Numbered from the stretch's first letter, positions 46,409-55,079 are shown. The stretch is 64,000 bases of DNA from Richelia sinica FACHB-800 (GCF_014698825.1 NZ_JACJTT010000004.1:62001-126000), one strand, 5' to 3'. The notes: generated by a model not told the origin, from the letters alone. Made by a program: numbers and translations.

Positions 46409-47539
46409 ATGGATGTTAAAGCACTTTTAGAAAAATACGCCCAAGGAGAACGTAAATTTCATGGAATTAATCTTAAAGGTATAGATTTGAAGGGAAGAGA
46501 TTTAAGTCAGATAGATTTATATAGAGCAAACTTGAATGGCTCAGATTTTAGTGATGCTACATTAGTAAAAGCCAACTTTTGGGAAGCGAGTCTAGCGAGA
46601 GTATCTCTAAAAGGTAGCAATCTCGCAGGAATCCAAGGTGGTTCAGCTAATTTAAGTTATGCCGATCTAAGTAATGCAGATTTAAGCCGTGCAAAATTAA
46701 TTAATGCTAATCTACAAGGTGCAGATTTCACTAGAGCTAATCTGATTCAAGCAGAGTTGAATGGTGCAAACCTTCAAGGTGCAATTTTTTATAAAACTAT
46801 CCTACGGGGTATTAGTTTAGAGAAATTTAATTTATCAAATTTGAATTTTATCGCCGCAGACCTAGTTGGCGTATATTTAGGAGAAGCTAATCTTAAATAT
46901 GCCTATTTACAAGGTGCCAATTTAGAAAGGGCATGTTTATCAGATGCTAATTTAATGCTGGCAAACTTTGATGGTGCAAATCTGAGAAAAGCCAATTTAA
47001 ACGGTGCAAATATTTATGGGGCAAGTTTTAAAGGTGCTGACCTAACTGGTGCGATAATGCCTGATGGAGAAGTATACAAACCGACATCTACTGATTTAGA
47101 TTTCGGACAACCAGTAACTATTTTAGGAACAGAGATATCCATGACTCGCAAAGTAATTCGTACTGACAAAGCACCTGCACCAGTGGGGCCGTATAATCAA
47201 GCAATTCTGGCTTCTGGGCAAATGTTGTTTGTAGCTGGACAAATTGCCATTGATCCTCGGTTGGGTGATGTTGTCTATACTGATGATGTGACAAAGCAAA
47301 CCGAACAGGTAATGAAAAATCTAGAAGCTATCTTGACTGAAGCAGGAGCAACATTTGCAGATGTTGTCAAGACTAGTGTATTTTTAGCAGATATGAAGGA
47401 TTTTGCTGCAATGAATGCGGTTTATGCTCAATATTTTCCTGAAGATACAGCACCTGCTCGTGCTTGTGTGCAAGCTGCTCGTTTACCTAAAGATGTATTA
47501 GTGGAAATTGAATGTATTGCTGTGATATCTAATACTTAA
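46409..47539 (+). CDS. Pentapeptide-repeat/RidA fusion protein
   Basis: 376 residues. After an N-terminal cap (MDVKALLEKYAQGERKFHG), pentapeptide repeats run from about 22 to 220 (ADLSNADLSRAKLINANLQG). A ~25-residue linker follows (TDLDFGQPVTILGTE), then from Met245 a complete RidA/YjgF domain (KVIRTDKAPAPVGPYNQAIL, QIAIDPR) with the catalytic Arg block ARACVQAARLPKDVLVEIE. RidA hydrolyses reactive enamine/imine intermediates and is normally a stand-alone homotrimer. The ATG at 47141 could also start a free RidA, since AGGA lies about 12 bases before it. Confidence 0.88.
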   Translation: MDVKALLEKYAQGERKFHGINLKGIDLKGRDLSQIDLYRANLNGSDFSDATLVKANFWEASLARVSLKGSNLAGIQGGSANLSYADLSNADLSRAKLINANLQGADFTRANLIQAELNGANLQGAIFYKTILRGISLEKFNLSNLNFIAADLVGVYLGEANLKYAYLQGANLERACLSDANLMLANFDGANLRKANLNGANIYGASFKGADLTGAIMPDGEVYKPTSTDLDFGQPVTILGTEISMTRKVIRTDKAPAPVGPYNQAILASGQMLFVAGQIAIDPRLGDVVYTDDVTKQTEQVMKNLEAILTEAGATFADVVKTSVFLADMKDFAAMNAVYAQYFPEDTAPARACVQAARLPKDVLVEIECIAVISNT

Positions 47540-47564
47540 ATGTTGGATATTTAGATATTTGATG

Positions 47565-47639
47565 ACTTACGCAATAAGTTAGAGTTTCTAGTAGTTATAT
47601 TCACAAATTGCTACTACAATTTTTACTTAATGCGTAAGT
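47565..47639. mobile_element. MITE-like palindromic element
   Basis: 75 bases bounded by ACTTACGCAATAAGT (47565-47579) and ACTTAATGCGTAAGT (47625-47639), inverted copies matching at 14 of 15 positions. An inner inverted pair TAGTAG/CTACTA lies between them. No transposase is present. Termini of the form ACTTACGCA are, from memory, frequent on small Nostoc insertion elements. It lies between the pentapeptide-RidA gene and the AT-rich pair. Confidence 0.55.
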
Positions 47640-47737
47640 TTTATATTTTTTTATTATTGACTATTATCAATATTTAATTATGTTGCTAATCTGTAATACT
47701 CCATAGAAAATAATTCTAGTTTTTTAAAACTAAAAAT

Positions 47738-47986
47738 ATGAACTATGAAAATAAATTTTACCAAGGCGAAACTGCTAATCTTTATTATGTAATAGGCGAA
47801 TTTATTGTTGAATTTAAAATACTATATTTTGTAGTCAGTAATGTTTGTAAATTCCAAGTCAAGAATAAACTTTCCAGCCCTACTAGAATCATTAGATTTT
47901 TAAATAGCAAATATACAGGAGGTAAAGTTAGTAATAAAATGGAAGATGCCTACCTTGAGCTACTAATGATTCAAAAAATTTTATAA
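47738..47986 (+). CDS. AT-rich small hypothetical protein, partner of PLD-like gene
   Basis: 82 residues, rich in Tyr, Phe, Lys and Asn, with beta-like hydrophobic stretches (VIGEFIVEFKILYFVVSNV). No recognisable domain. It is 4 bases from the next gene, so the pair is probably one message. Base composition is visibly more AT-rich than the neighbours, suggesting a separate origin. No strong ribosome site is seen, so it may be non-coding; the tight spacing is the main support. Confidence 0.45.
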   Translation: MNYENKFYQGETANLYYVIGEFIVEFKILYFVVSNVCKFQVKNKLSSPTRIIRFLNSKYTGGKVSNKMEDAYLELLMIQKIL

Positions 47987-47990
47987 AAAT

Positions 47991-48611
47991 ATGATTTACA
48001 AACTCGTATATGATACAAATGAAAGTTTGAGTGTTTTAAATCAAGCATTACAGCAGGTACAAGATAGATTGATTATGGTTTGTCTTTGGGTAAGGAAGCA
48101 GATTGTTGATAACAGTAAAGTTCAGGCAATAAGAAATTTATTAGAACGTGGTATACGGGTTGATATAGCCTGTGGATATACATCAGATATTCCTGATTCT
48201 TTACCTGAAATAGAATTTTACAATTTGATTAAAAGAAAGGAATATAGTGGGTTACAAGATATCTATACTTTGGAAGTCGAATATAAAACATATTTTCAAT
48301 TAAAATTTATCGGAACTCATGAAAAGTATTTGATTTGTGATGATAAATTTGCAATGATAGGAAGTCACAATTTTTTAAGCTCAAAAAACACGAAAATAAA
48401 AGAAATAGGAGTTTACACAACTGATGAAAAAATTATTCAAGAATTGATACAGCATTACGATAATACAAAGCCTATTGTAGATAGAGAAAAAACCTGTCAA
48501 GAATATTGGATTGAAGATTGCATTGATGAATTAAGCCGGAATATACCTAATTATTCGACTGATGAATATACTGATTACTACACTGATATGGATCAATTTT
48601 TTTCATATTAA
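47991..48611 (+). CDS. Phospholipase D-like domain protein with one HKD motif
   Basis: 206 residues. A single HxK(x)4D motif is formed by H110, K112 and D117 (GTHEKYLICDDK), followed by GSHNF (G124, S125, N127). The N-terminal half has the alternating beta/alpha pattern of PLD domains (LLERGIRVDIACGYTSD). Single-HKD proteins act as dimers, as in Nuc and the BfiI endonuclease; nuclease or defence use is possible but not shown. The C-terminus is Tyr/Asp-rich. The gene is AT-rich and 4 bases behind the 82-residue ORF. Confidence 0.75.
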   Translation: MIYKLVYDTNESLSVLNQALQQVQDRLIMVCLWVRKQIVDNSKVQAIRNLLERGIRVDIACGYTSDIPDSLPEIEFYNLIKRKEYSGLQDIYTLEVEYKTYFQLKFIGTHEKYLICDDKFAMIGSHNFLSSKNTKIKEIGVYTTDEKIIQELIQHYDNTKPIVDREKTCQEYWIEDCIDELSRNIPNYSTDEYTDYYTDMDQFFSY

Positions 48612-48993
48612 TTGAATTATGAATTAAAGGGAAATGGCAGCTTATTTTTTTGGTTCTTGCGTAGATTTTATGGTAATTGAAGATTGATTACCACAAAACC
48701 CTTACGGTGCAAGGCTTATAAACTATTATGCGTAATATTTTTAATGAAATGCCTACACAATAAGGTTTTCAATGATTTGGAACTGGGTTCTCCATAAAAA
48801 GTACCGAAGAACCATTTTTTTGACTTGCTCCTGCTTCACTTCTGGTCACTCAAAGTTGTGGTTTCTGCAATCACACACAACTAGTGTAGCTAACCACCAA
48901 GTAATTTTTACGATTGATAAATTACTCTCAAATTTTTGATATGTGGTAGTTTTTACGCAACTATAATTTTATGATAACTTTTGTTATTGAGAA
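48612..48993. other. Intergenic region with terminator-like hairpin; possible element remnant
   Basis: 382 bases with no supported gene. GGTTCT (48786-48791) pairs with AGAACC (48808-48813) and is followed by ATTTTTTT, a plausible terminator for the PLD-like pair, though 175 bases away. The stretch about 48690-48830 resembles, from memory, repeated intergenic DNA seen near insertion elements in Nostocales; I cannot confirm this. Confidence 0.4.
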
Positions 48994-49182
48994 TTATTTA
49001 AAGAGAGTTAATACCTCCTTTGCGAGTATTTTAGATCCTATATTATTAAATCCTTCATTTTGAAGAATAGCTAGAATATCATCAAAACTTTTTTCCGGTA
49101 AACCGACTATTTTACTAGATATATCTTGTGATTTATTAATATCTTGGCAAGCTTCATATATCAATATATATACTTTCTGCAT
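48994..49182 (-). CDS. Possible small AT-rich protein, unknown
   Basis: 62 residues from the ATG at 49182 (MQKVYILIYEACQDINKSQD), with GGAAGAG immediately upstream as a rather close ribosome site; a GTG at 49194 is an alternative start. Helical, acidic/lysine-rich (SFDDILAILQNEGFNNIGSK). It shares the low-GC character of the PLD-like pair and may belong to the same acquired segment. No family recognised. Confidence 0.4.
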   Translation of the reverse strand: MQKVYILIYEACQDINKSQDISSKIVGLPEKSFDDILAILQNEGFNNIGSKILAKEVLTLFK

Positions 49183-49590
49183 TATCTCTTCCACAATTTA
49201 TTTCTCCCTGCGATACTTGATTTTTACGTAGACACGCTTACCGTGATATCATTATATATTATTATCACTAGCTAGTTGCAGAAGTTTTTATTTTAACCCT
49301 TATCCCTCTTCTGTCACTTTCCGGGAGGGCAATCTCTGAAAGCTTTATCAGTCCATCCATACAAGCTATCCTATTAGAAAAAAATGGGTGTTGCATTTGT
49401 GATTAGCAAAAAATTGTGCGATCGCTTCCTATGCAAAGACTCTAGAATTCAGAAATGGCAAATGTTTTCGGAGAGTGACAGAACAGGGATTACACCTCAA
49501 ACCCTGTTTTTGGTAAATTCAAGTGAATCAAAAATCACCTCCCCCTTTTAGGGAGAGGTTTTATACCCAGTTTTCTGATAAATTCTACAT
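49183..49590. other. Intergenic region
   Basis: 408 bases between two leftward genes. Contains one HIP1-like GCGATCGC-type site at about 49418 (gcgatcgcttcc). No ORF, tRNA or clear terminator stands out; a T/C-rich tract follows the serine hydrolase gene. Confidence 0.4.
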
Positions 49591-50529
49591 TTATAAATTA
49601 CTCACTGCTGTGGCTATTTTTCTAGAAACAAAAGGTAGGATTTCGCGATTTTTAGCTTGGGCTTTTCCTTCTGTAAACACTATTAACAAATAAGGACGTT
49701 GGTCTGATAGTTCAATATAAGCAGCATCATGGCGTACTGAGCTTGTCCAACCTGCTTTTGACCAAATTTGACTATTTTCTGGTAATCCAGCGCCTAAGAA
49801 GCCTGTAACTTGGTCTTCCTCTACATCTTTGGGTAAATCGTCAGGGTTCAGACTGCGTTTGAGTAATGCCATGATGGATTGCGATCGCTCACTCGACACA
49901 GCCACCCCGCCCACAATACTATGTAATAATCTGGCAGTGGCATTGGTAGTCACCATATTTCGGTTTTCAAACATTTCACCGTAAAAAATTCTTTCCCGTC
50001 CATAGGGCCCGTCACCCCAAGTTTTCTGACAAACATTTATCGCTGCTAATTCTTCCCATCCTAAAGATTGATAATAGCGGTTGATAATTTGCCGTTGATA
50101 TTTCCAGGTTTCAAACGGCCCTGTGGGTAATTCTGGGCCGGAAGTAGTACCACTGAGGATATCCACAATTAAGCTAGTGGCATCATTACTGGAATCTACT
50201 ATCATATCCTTCATCGCTCTTTCCAACTCTGGAGAAGAGTGGGCCATCCCTTTAGCTAACCATTCCTGAACAGCTACCACATAAAACAACTTCACCACAC
50301 TAGCAGGGTAAATTCTCTCTTCACCACGATAACTATAACCCCGTACAGAATGTTTCCAAAAAGCATTTGGTGTCAATGCACCACCAGTATTAACTGGTAC
50401 AGGAGGATCATAAACTATCCAAGTCAAAGCAATTTGGTTATGATTTAAACTCGGAAATGCAGACCAAGTTGCTTCTAAAATTTCATTACCAAGATTTTCC
50501 AGTTGTCCGTTGTGATTAAAAAAAACCAT
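49591..50529 (-). CDS. Serine hydrolase, class A beta-lactamase-like
   Basis: 312 residues. The penicilloyl-serine transferase motifs are visible: S77 and K80 in YPASVVKLF, SSND at 113-116 in place of SDN, and K258-A-G in place of KTG. This departs from true class A beta-lactamases, so a peptidoglycan-related or other hydrolase is more likely than drug resistance. No signal peptide. Its start is 9 bases from the start of the divergent NlpC/P60 gene, which suggests a shared cell-wall role. Confidence 0.85.
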   Translation of the reverse strand: MVFFNHNGQLENLGNEILEATWSAFPSLNHNQIALTWIVYDPPVPVNTGGALTPNAFWKHSVRGYSYRGEERIYPASVVKLFYVVAVQEWLAKGMAHSSPELERAMKDMIVDSSNDATSLIVDILSGTTSGPELPTGPFETWKYQRQIINRYYQSLGWEELAAINVCQKTWGDGPYGRERIFYGEMFENRNMVTTNATARLLHSIVGGVAVSSERSQSIMALLKRSLNPDDLPKDVEEDQVTGFLGAGLPENSQIWSKAGWTSSVRHDAAYIELSDQRPYLLIVFTEGKAQAKNREILPFVSRKIATAVSNL

Positions 50530-50538
50530 TTGTGAATA

Positions 50539-51243
50539 ATGTCCTATAATTTAAACTCTCAAATTCCCCATTCCCCAACGGGAGAATATCAATGTACAGT
50601 GGATCTAAATTTATATGATTCTCCTGAGTGTAAGCGCTTGGCAACTCAAGCCGCTACTGGTCGAAATTTACACTTAACTTCTAACCATCAAGATGCAGCT
50701 ATTGAGGTTTATTTGTGTGAAGATGATTATCCAGGTTGGGTATCAGTCAAAGATTTAACTTATCTCCAACCTGCTACTGTAGCTTATCAGGCTCAATTAT
50801 TATCTACAGCAGAAATTAAACAACTCCTACCACAGGTAATTGCTTTTACTCAACAGGCAATGCAGGAAGCTAATTTTTATCTATGGGGTGGGACTGTAGG
50901 GCCAAATTATGATTGTTCTGGTTTAATGCAAGCAGCTTTTAAATCTGTGGGTGTTTGGCTACCAAGGGATGCTTATCAACAGGAAAGTTTTACTCACCCT
51001 ATTGAGATCAACGAGTTACAACCAGGAGATTTAATTTTCTTCGGAACTCCTCAAAAAGCTACCCACGTGGCATTGTATCTGGGAGATGGTCGCTATATCC
51101 ACAGTTCTGGTAAAGACCAAGGACGAAATGGAATCGGGATAGACCAACTTTCTGAACAGGGAGATGAGGTTAGTCAGTCATACTATAAACAACTACGAGG
51201 GGCTGGTAGAGTTGTAAAAAGTTATGAACCACAGAGGGGATAA
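50539..51243 (+). CDS. NlpC/P60 cysteine peptidase (cell-wall amidase, AvPCP-like)
   Basis: 234 residues: an SH3b domain (about 15-80, YQCTVDLNLYDSPECKRLAT, WVSVKDLTYLQP), then NlpC/P60 (about 95-232). Catalytic C126 (YDCSGLMQAAF), H176 (ATHVALYLG) and H188 (RYIHSSG). Architecture and residue numbers fit the crystallised Anabaena/Nostoc enzymes (AvPCP, NpPCP), which cut gamma-D-Glu-diamino acid bonds in muropeptides and act in recycling. There is no signal peptide, consistent with a cytoplasmic role. Confidence 0.93.
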   Translation: MSYNLNSQIPHSPTGEYQCTVDLNLYDSPECKRLATQAATGRNLHLTSNHQDAAIEVYLCEDDYPGWVSVKDLTYLQPATVAYQAQLLSTAEIKQLLPQVIAFTQQAMQEANFYLWGGTVGPNYDCSGLMQAAFKSVGVWLPRDAYQQESFTHPIEINELQPGDLIFFGTPQKATHVALYLGDGRYIHSSGKDQGRNGIGIDQLSEQGDEVSQSYYKQLRGAGRVVKSYEPQRG

Positions 51244-51301
51244 TTTAGCACAAATACTCTCGCCGTGAACCCTTCAACCATCAGTAAATTTTGAGTAGCT
51301 T

Positions 51302-52315
51302 ATGCCAAGTAGTTTAATTTCTCAGCAAGTTGTGGGAGAAGATGAAGTTATTTTACCAGTGGTGCCAAATGTTTCTGTTGTTGTCCCCGTGCGAGATGAA
51401 GTAGAGAGCTTGCCGTTATTACTAGAGGCAATTTCTTCTACTTTAATTGCTAGTGAGTTAAGTTATGAAATTATCTGTGTTGATGATGGTTCTACGGATG
51501 GTTCTGCGGAACTTCTCAAGGAACAGGCACAAATTCGCACTGACCTCAAAGCGGTAATTTTGCGGCGCAACTATGGACAAACGGCGGCAATGGCGGCTGG
51601 TTTTAATTATGCCATAGGTAAGGCTGTTGTGACTTTAGATGCTGATTTGCAAAATGATCCGACGGATATACCTATATTATTGGCCAAGTTGGATGAGGGT
51701 TATGATTTGGTCAGTGGTTGGCGACAGAATCGGCAAGATGGGGCAATAAATCGGCTATTACCTTCTAAAATTGCTAATTGGCTGATTCGTCGCACTACTA
51801 GCGTACATATACATGATTATGGTTGTTCTCTCAAAGCTTATCGGGCAGAACTGGTTGCTGATATGAATCTTTACGGTGAACTGCACCGCTTTTTACCTGC
51901 CCTTGCATATATAGAAGGTGCAAGAATTACAGAATTACCTGTGCGTCATCATGCCCGACGCTTTGGTCAGAGTAAATATGGTATTTCCCGGACTTTTCGG
52001 GTGCTAATGGATTTGCTCACTATTTTATTTATGAAAAAGTTTCTCACCCGACCAATGCACGTTTTCGGTTTGTTGGGTTTAGTTTCAATGATATTTGGGT
52101 CGGGAATAGGAATTTATTTAACCTTCGTCAAATTATTTTTCCATGTGGATATTGGCAATCGTCCGTTGCTAATTTTAGCAGTTTTATTGTTGGTAACCGG
52201 TGTACAGTTATTTTGCTTTGGTTTGTTAGCAGAATTGCTGATGCGTACTTACCATGAATCCCAGGGACGACCTATTTATCGGGTGCGGGAAGTAGTGGCA
52301 AAAAATGTTAAGTAA
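51302..52315 (+). CDS. Glycosyltransferase family 2, GtrB/DPM-like
   Basis: 337 residues. The GT-A domain (about 22-250) has VSVVVPVRDEVESLPLLL, IICVDDGSTDGS, and TLDADLQNDP (DxD-type metal site), and the QDGAINRLLPSKIANWLIRR block of polyprenyl-phosphate sugar transferases. Two C-terminal membrane segments (about 250-272 and 288-312) anchor it. It probably makes a lipid-linked sugar (for example undecaprenyl-phosphate glucose). It lies 58 bases after the NlpC/P60 gene, possibly co-transcribed, with MFS 47 bases downstream. Confidence 0.9.
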   Translation: MPSSLISQQVVGEDEVILPVVPNVSVVVPVRDEVESLPLLLEAISSTLIASELSYEIICVDDGSTDGSAELLKEQAQIRTDLKAVILRRNYGQTAAMAAGFNYAIGKAVVTLDADLQNDPTDIPILLAKLDEGYDLVSGWRQNRQDGAINRLLPSKIANWLIRRTTSVHIHDYGCSLKAYRAELVADMNLYGELHRFLPALAYIEGARITELPVRHHARRFGQSKYGISRTFRVLMDLLTILFMKKFLTRPMHVFGLLGLVSMIFGSGIGIYLTFVKLFFHVDIGNRPLLILAVLLLVTGVQLFCFGLLAELLMRTYHESQGRPIYRVREVVAKNVK

Positions 52316-52362
52316 CGTAACAATAAAAATATTACTCTCTTAGCATTAACGAAGTATTTGCC

Positions 52363-53586
52363 TTGAAAGCTTTTGATGGTTTGCATCCTGAACTGCGACG
52401 TAATCTGCTGATGCTATTTGCAGCAGGTTTATTATTCTGGTCAGGGTTATCGGCTTTCTTGCCTACCTTGCCACTATATATTGAAGAAACTGGAGCGACG
52501 AAGCAACAAATTGGCATTGTCATGGGTAGCTTTGCTGTGGGGATGTTGCTGTTTCGTCCGCAATTTGGTTTTTTGGCCGATCGCCAGGGCAGAAAAATAG
52601 TATTGTTAATTGGGATGGTGGTAGCAGCGATCGCACCCTTGGGTTACTTATTTGCTAAATCCATAATTCCTCTCATGGCTGTTCGGGCTTTTCATGGGAT
52701 TTCTATTGCTGCCTTTGCCACAGGTTACACGGCATTAGCCGCAGATTTTTCACCAGAACACCGACGCGGTGAAATCATGGGTTACATGAGTTTAACTACT
52801 CCTATCGGCACAGCTATTGGCCCAGCTATAGGAGGGTTGTTACATGCTAGTTATGGTTATACTGCACTATTTTTATCCTGTGCAGCCTCAGCTAGTTTAG
52901 GGTTCCTTTGTCTTTTCCCCGTTGTTAATCCAGTCATCAATAAACCACCGCAAAACGAAATAGACAATAGATTTTGGCAACTATTACTTAGTCCCCGTGT
53001 CCGTGTCCCTGCTATTGTCTTGTTTTTAATGGGCTTATCCTTAGGATCTGTGCATACCTTCATTTCTCTATTTATCAAATCCACAGGAGTGGATTTCAAC
53101 GGTGGTTTATTCTTTACTGCTGCGGCTATTGCCAGCTTTGGTGTCAGGTTATTTACTGGTCGCGCTTCTGATAAATATGGACGAGGTTTATTTGTCACCC
53201 TCAGCTTAATCGTTTACACCTTGGCTGTAGCTTGTATCTATTTAGCAACTACTCCTGCTCAATTTTTCTTGGGGGGGTTCATGGAAGGTGCCGCTGCTGG
53301 TTCCATCTTTCCCACAATGTCAGCAATGATGGCAGATAGAGCATTACCCCACGAACGAGGAAAAGTGTTTGGGATATCTTTAATGGGGTTTGATATTGGT
53401 TTAGTAGGTGCAGGGCCAATTTTTGGGGCTGTGGCCGAAACTATAGGTTATCGGAGTATGTTTAGTGTAGCGATCGCACTCACTACCATAGCCACAATTG
53501 TCTTTCTCACCCAATCTAGCAAAAGTCTCACTACATCATTACGTTTCGCTCTAGGTCGGGGTATAGATGGCTATGCCTTAAAATAA
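52363..53586 (+). CDS. MFS transporter (DHA1-type)
   Basis: 407 residues, about 12 membrane segments. Loop 2-3 motif GFLADRQGRKIVLL and the repeat in the second half (GRASDKYGRGLFV) are classical MFS; the motif C-like GTAIGPAIGGLL suggests an exporter. The start is a TTG at 52363 (residues MKAFDGLHPELRRN, a plausible family N-terminus); the next ATG at 52411 would cut into the first membrane segment. Ends just before a strong bidirectional terminator. Confidence 0.9.
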   Translation: MKAFDGLHPELRRNLLMLFAAGLLFWSGLSAFLPTLPLYIEETGATKQQIGIVMGSFAVGMLLFRPQFGFLADRQGRKIVLLIGMVVAAIAPLGYLFAKSIIPLMAVRAFHGISIAAFATGYTALAADFSPEHRRGEIMGYMSLTTPIGTAIGPAIGGLLHASYGYTALFLSCAASASLGFLCLFPVVNPVINKPPQNEIDNRFWQLLLSPRVRVPAIVLFLMGLSLGSVHTFISLFIKSTGVDFNGGLFFTAAAIASFGVRLFTGRASDKYGRGLFVTLSLIVYTLAVACIYLATTPAQFFLGGFMEGAAAGSIFPTMSAMMADRALPHERGKVFGISLMGFDIGLVGAGPIFGAVAETIGYRSMFSVAIALTTIATIVFLTQSSKSLTTSLRFALGRGIDGYALK

Positions 53587-53596
53587 ACAAAAAAAC

Positions 53597-53633
53597 GATG
53601 GCACAAACGTAATCTTTTCGCGTTTGTGCCATC
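53597..53633. terminator. Strong bidirectional terminator
   Basis: GATGGCACAAACG (53597-53609) pairs perfectly with CGTTTGTGCCATC (53621-53633), 13 base pairs. A T-run follows on the plus strand (ATTTTTTTAA), and the A-rich left flank gives a T-run on the minus strand. It ends the MFS message rightward and the tRNA transcript leftward. Confidence 0.93.
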
Positions 53634-53644
53634 ATTTTTTTAAC

Positions 53645-53717
53645 GGGCGAGGAGGGATTCGAACCCCCGACACCGTGGTCCGTAGCCACGTGCTCTAGTC
53701 CACTGAGCTACACGCCC
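53645..53717 (-). tRNA. tRNA-Arg (anticodon ACG)
   Basis: A 73-base cloverleaf on the minus strand: acceptor GGGCGTG/CTCGCCC (one U-U pair), D arm GCTC...GAGC, anticodon stem CGTGG/CCACG with loop CTACGGA (anticodon ACG), and T arm GGGGG-TTCGAAT-CCCTC. The CCA end is not encoded. The A34 is expected to be edited to inosine to read CGU, CGC and CGA. Confidence 0.96.
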
Positions 53718-53755
53718 TTAACCGCACGAATTTCATATTAGCACAACCTCAGCCA

Positions 53756-54262
53756 ATGACGCAAGATAATTTTTCAATTTCTCCCCAACTCACCCACCTT
53801 GATCACCAAGGGGAAGCCCAAATGGTGGATGTATCTGCTAAAGTTCCCACTGTGCGGGAAGCTGTAGCTGTGGCGATAGTGCGGATGCAACCAGAAACCT
53901 TTGCTGCTATTCAAGCCGGAAATATTGCTAAAGGAGATGTGTTAGGAACTGCCAGAATCGCTGGCATTATGGCGGCCAAGCAAACATCTAACTTAATTCC
54001 TCTGTGTCATCCTTTACCTTTGCACAAAATCAAAGTAGAAATTACCCCAGACTCTAACTTACCTGGTTATCAAATTTATGGCACCGTCAAAACCAAAGCA
54101 GAAACAGGCGTAGAAATGGAAGCTTTAACTGCTGTTTCTGTTGCCGCACTGACTCTGTACGATATGGCGAAAGGTTTAGAAAAATCTATTCAAATTGAAT
54201 CTATTCATTTAGTTAGTAAAACTGGTGGGAAATCAGGTGATTATTCCCCACCAGTTGTATGA
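53756..54262 (+). CDS. moaC: Cyclic pyranopterin monophosphate synthase
   Basis: 168 residues. With MoaA it makes cyclic pyranopterin monophosphate, the first committed step of molybdenum cofactor synthesis (needed for nitrate reductase). Blocks [55 protein letters not shown] and KSGDYSPP are those of MoaC, including the catalytic Lys and His. No other moa gene is near. It converges on the next gene with a one-base gap. Confidence 0.96.
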   Translation: MTQDNFSISPQLTHLDHQGEAQMVDVSAKVPTVREAVAVAIVRMQPETFAAIQAGNIAKGDVLGTARIAGIMAAKQTSNLIPLCHPLPLHKIKVEITPDSNLPGYQIYGTVKTKAETGVEMEALTAVSVAALTLYDMAKGLEKSIQIESIHLVSKTGGKSGDYSPPVV

Positions 54263-54263
54263 C

Positions 54264-54461
54264 CTACTGAATCTCACCTATAGCTTTGTTGAGTTCAGCA
54301 GGAGTTTCATATTCCTCATCTTCTGGCAATCGTTCTAACAGAGAGAGAACTTCTCGATCAGCACCTTGTTGTTGTGCATGTCTAATCAATTCTTGCTTAT
54401 CAGCAGGATAATCTACTCCTTTTAAGTGTTTTTGAACTTCAACTGGATTGGCTTTAGTCAT
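54264..54461 (-). CDS. DUF2795 protein
   Basis: 65 residues with the short DUF2795 fold (VEVQKHLKGVDYPADKQELI, HAQQQGADREVLSLLERLP) and an acidic end. Widespread in soil and cyanobacterial genomes, no assigned function. It is monocistronic and tail-to-tail with moaC. Confidence 0.88.
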   Translation of the reverse strand: MTKANPVEVQKHLKGVDYPADKQELIRHAQQQGADREVLSLLERLPEDEEYETPAELNKAIGEIQ

Positions 54462-54812
54462 TTGTCTACCTCAGAATGTTTTTTCCATCTTCACAAGTGT
54501 ATTTATTAACTCCCTCTACCAAAAAGGTGATTAATTTTGATGGTAAATAACATTCAAAACTCAACCAGTTGATTGATGAATAAAAGGATTTTCTTTTAAT
54601 AAATTTTCCCATCTTCACCCAGGAATATCAAAAATATCCTTGACTCTCGCCAGCAAATATGCAGTCAATCCACCCCACCAAGTCAAGAAATTTTTTCAAA
54701 ATTAATGACAATTATTTGCACTTAGTGTATTCTTAGATTAAGAACATCAAATACCGCCAACTCCCTATTAAAGGGAGTTAATTTGTCATAATTACTGCAA
54801 ATATATTGCATT
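54462..54812. other. Intergenic region
   Basis: 351 bases, AT-rich, divergent. A short inverted repeat ACTCCCTATTAAAGGGAGT (54760-54778) lies 34-52 bases upstream of the next gene's start and could be an operator. No ORF is supported. Confidence 0.4.
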
Positions 54813-55079
54813 TTGAGGGCAATTCCCTTGGAATCCTTTAGCACCGAAACCGGCATCAAGTATTTTGTGAGGGTAAATTGGGCAGACCGTTGGCAAGTTT
54901 ATCAACGCCTAAACGAGCTAGATATTCCTTGTTTTTGCCAAGCGAATCAGCCATTGCAGGTAGAAATAACCAATGCCAATGTTGCCATGCAAATATGGAG
55001 CGTACTCAGATCCTGTACGGCTTCTCGACAAGAATTAATATCCACACTAGAAAACTGCTGGCATCTTGCTTCTCAGTAG
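54813..55079 (+). CDS. Small conserved protein (Asr1405/Asl0597-like)
   Basis: 88 residues from a TTG at 54813; a TTG at 54828 is an alternative, so the start is uncertain. The core VRVNWADRWQVYQRLNELDI, PCFCQANQPLQVEITN resembles a Nostocales family I recall as Asr1405/Asl0597. Function unknown; a small beta/alpha fold. It lies 49 bases before the next gene in the same direction. Confidence 0.6.
   Translation: MRAIPLESFSTETGIKYFVRVNWADRWQVYQRLNELDIPCFCQANQPLQVEITNANVAMQIWSVLRSCTASRQELISTLENCWHLASQ

Noticed and set aside
49591-50529. Beta-lactamase resistance gene
   Set aside because: SDN is replaced by SND and KTG by KAG, there is no signal peptide, and it is paired with a peptidoglycan-recycling gene; a resistance role is not supported.
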